From: Helicobacter magdeburgensis
GTDB taxonomy: Bacteria > Campylobacterota > Campylobacteria > Campylobacterales > Helicobacteraceae
Length of the DNA stretch: 64,000 nucleotides
Assembly: GCF_000765825.2 (NCBI RefSeq)
Contig: NZ_JRPE02000002.1
Coordinates: 1 to 64,000, forward strand
Direction: 5' to 3'
Part shown: positions 63,853 to 64,000 of the stretch, in pieces
Position numbering within the stretch: the first letter of the stretch is position 1
Layout of the letters: every line of letters starts with the position of its first letter
The notes under the pieces: model-generated
What the model saw: the letters and a program-made list of their open reading frames with translations, nothing else
Told to the model about the DNA's origin: nothing
Database searches by the model: none
Program-made: the position numbers and the translations under genes

Positions 63853-64000
63853 AAGTTACAAAAAAAATAAAAGAAAAAATAGAAAATGGCGAATGCAATA
63901 TCACTTCAAGTGGTATCAATTACGACATTTTTGGGAGCGATGGAGCTTTTTTCGTTGTTGTTTCTACTCAATGTAGAAAATTCGATGAAAAAAGCAAGCG
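63853..64000 (+). CDS. Partial gene without a standard start codon
   Basis: A frame stays open to the window edge (VTKKIKEKIENGECNITSSG...). AAGGAG lies six bases before GTT, where an ATG or GTG would be expected, so either a rare start or a start-codon mutation is present. Too little is seen for a family. Confidence 0.35.

Noticed and set aside
1-64000. Insertion sequences or transposons
   Set aside because: No transposase, resolvase or integrase gene and no IS-type terminal inverted repeats with target duplications were seen; the repeats found are cassette duplications.

Overview
The window is an AT-rich (roughly one third G+C), gene-dense piece of a large conjugative plasmid, or a plasmid-like element. 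Codon use, short overlapping genes, strong AAGGAG ribosome sites, and a 13-base poly-G tract beside a promoter suggest a Campylobacterota host such as Helicobacter or Campylobacter. That host assignment is inference: no rRNA or core chromosomal gene is present. Replicon functions support the plasmid reading: an initiator-like protein with four iterons, a ParM-type partition operon with a repeat array, an orphan ParB, a RecD2-like helicase and part of an F-type type IV secretion system.

Layout. 1-2.1 kb: three small-protein cassettes plus one further gene on the plus strand, each behind a structured leader; one cassette is duplicated. 2.3-9.1 kb (minus): a conjugation operon reading HTH protein, HD-domain protein, YdjM-like membrane protein, small protein, polytopic membrane protein, pilin candidate, TraL, TraE, TraK and a ParB-fold protein. 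9.4-13.1 kb (minus): four unrecognised proteins, one with a possible S1/NusA-like region. 13.2-17.8 kb (plus): centromere-like repeats, a ParR-like RHH protein, ParM, then a secreted acidic protein and a DsbC-like thiol oxidoreductase. 17.9-30.3 kb, 34.4-37.2 kb and 43.3-56.6 kb (minus): accessory genes. At least 17 of their transcription units start from near-copies of one sigma70-like promoter module. They include several paralogous membrane-protein families, YopX proteins, a Panacea toxin-antitoxin pair, NPPF proteins, an EndA-type nuclease, a tRNA with CAT anticodon, a MazG-like protein and thymidine kinase. 31-34 kb: ParB and secreted or outer-membrane proteins. 37.4-43.2 kb: an outer-membrane protein, a Fic enzyme, small proteins and the helicase. 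56.6-60 kb: initiator, KilAC protein and iteron origin. 60.1-64 kb (plus): a gene with an SSB-like C-terminal tail and more small-protein cassettes with the same leader structures as the left end.

How it fits together. Iterons and Rep give replication; ParR/ParM and the 13.5 kb repeats give partition; ParB persists while its ParA is reduced to a 30-codon relic. TraL/E/K, the pilin and the DsbC-like protein are part of a mating-pair apparatus whose other components (TraB, TraC, TraG, TraU, TraW, TraN) are not in this window. The accessory blocks look built by copying promoter-plus-gene cassettes; exact duplications and gene relics between cassettes are visible.

Most unusual: (a) a recurring two-hairpin leader RNA before the small plus-strand genes at both ends of the window; (b) GC-rich elements closed by compensating long-range stems at 52-54.5 kb; (c) the dispersed promoter module; (d) a Panacea antitoxin with an unrecognised partner and decayed relics of further copies; (e) an 88-bp element with a 17-bp palindrome repeated upstream of the transfer operon and of thymidine kinase. 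All functional calls come from reading motifs by eye; no database search was possible.
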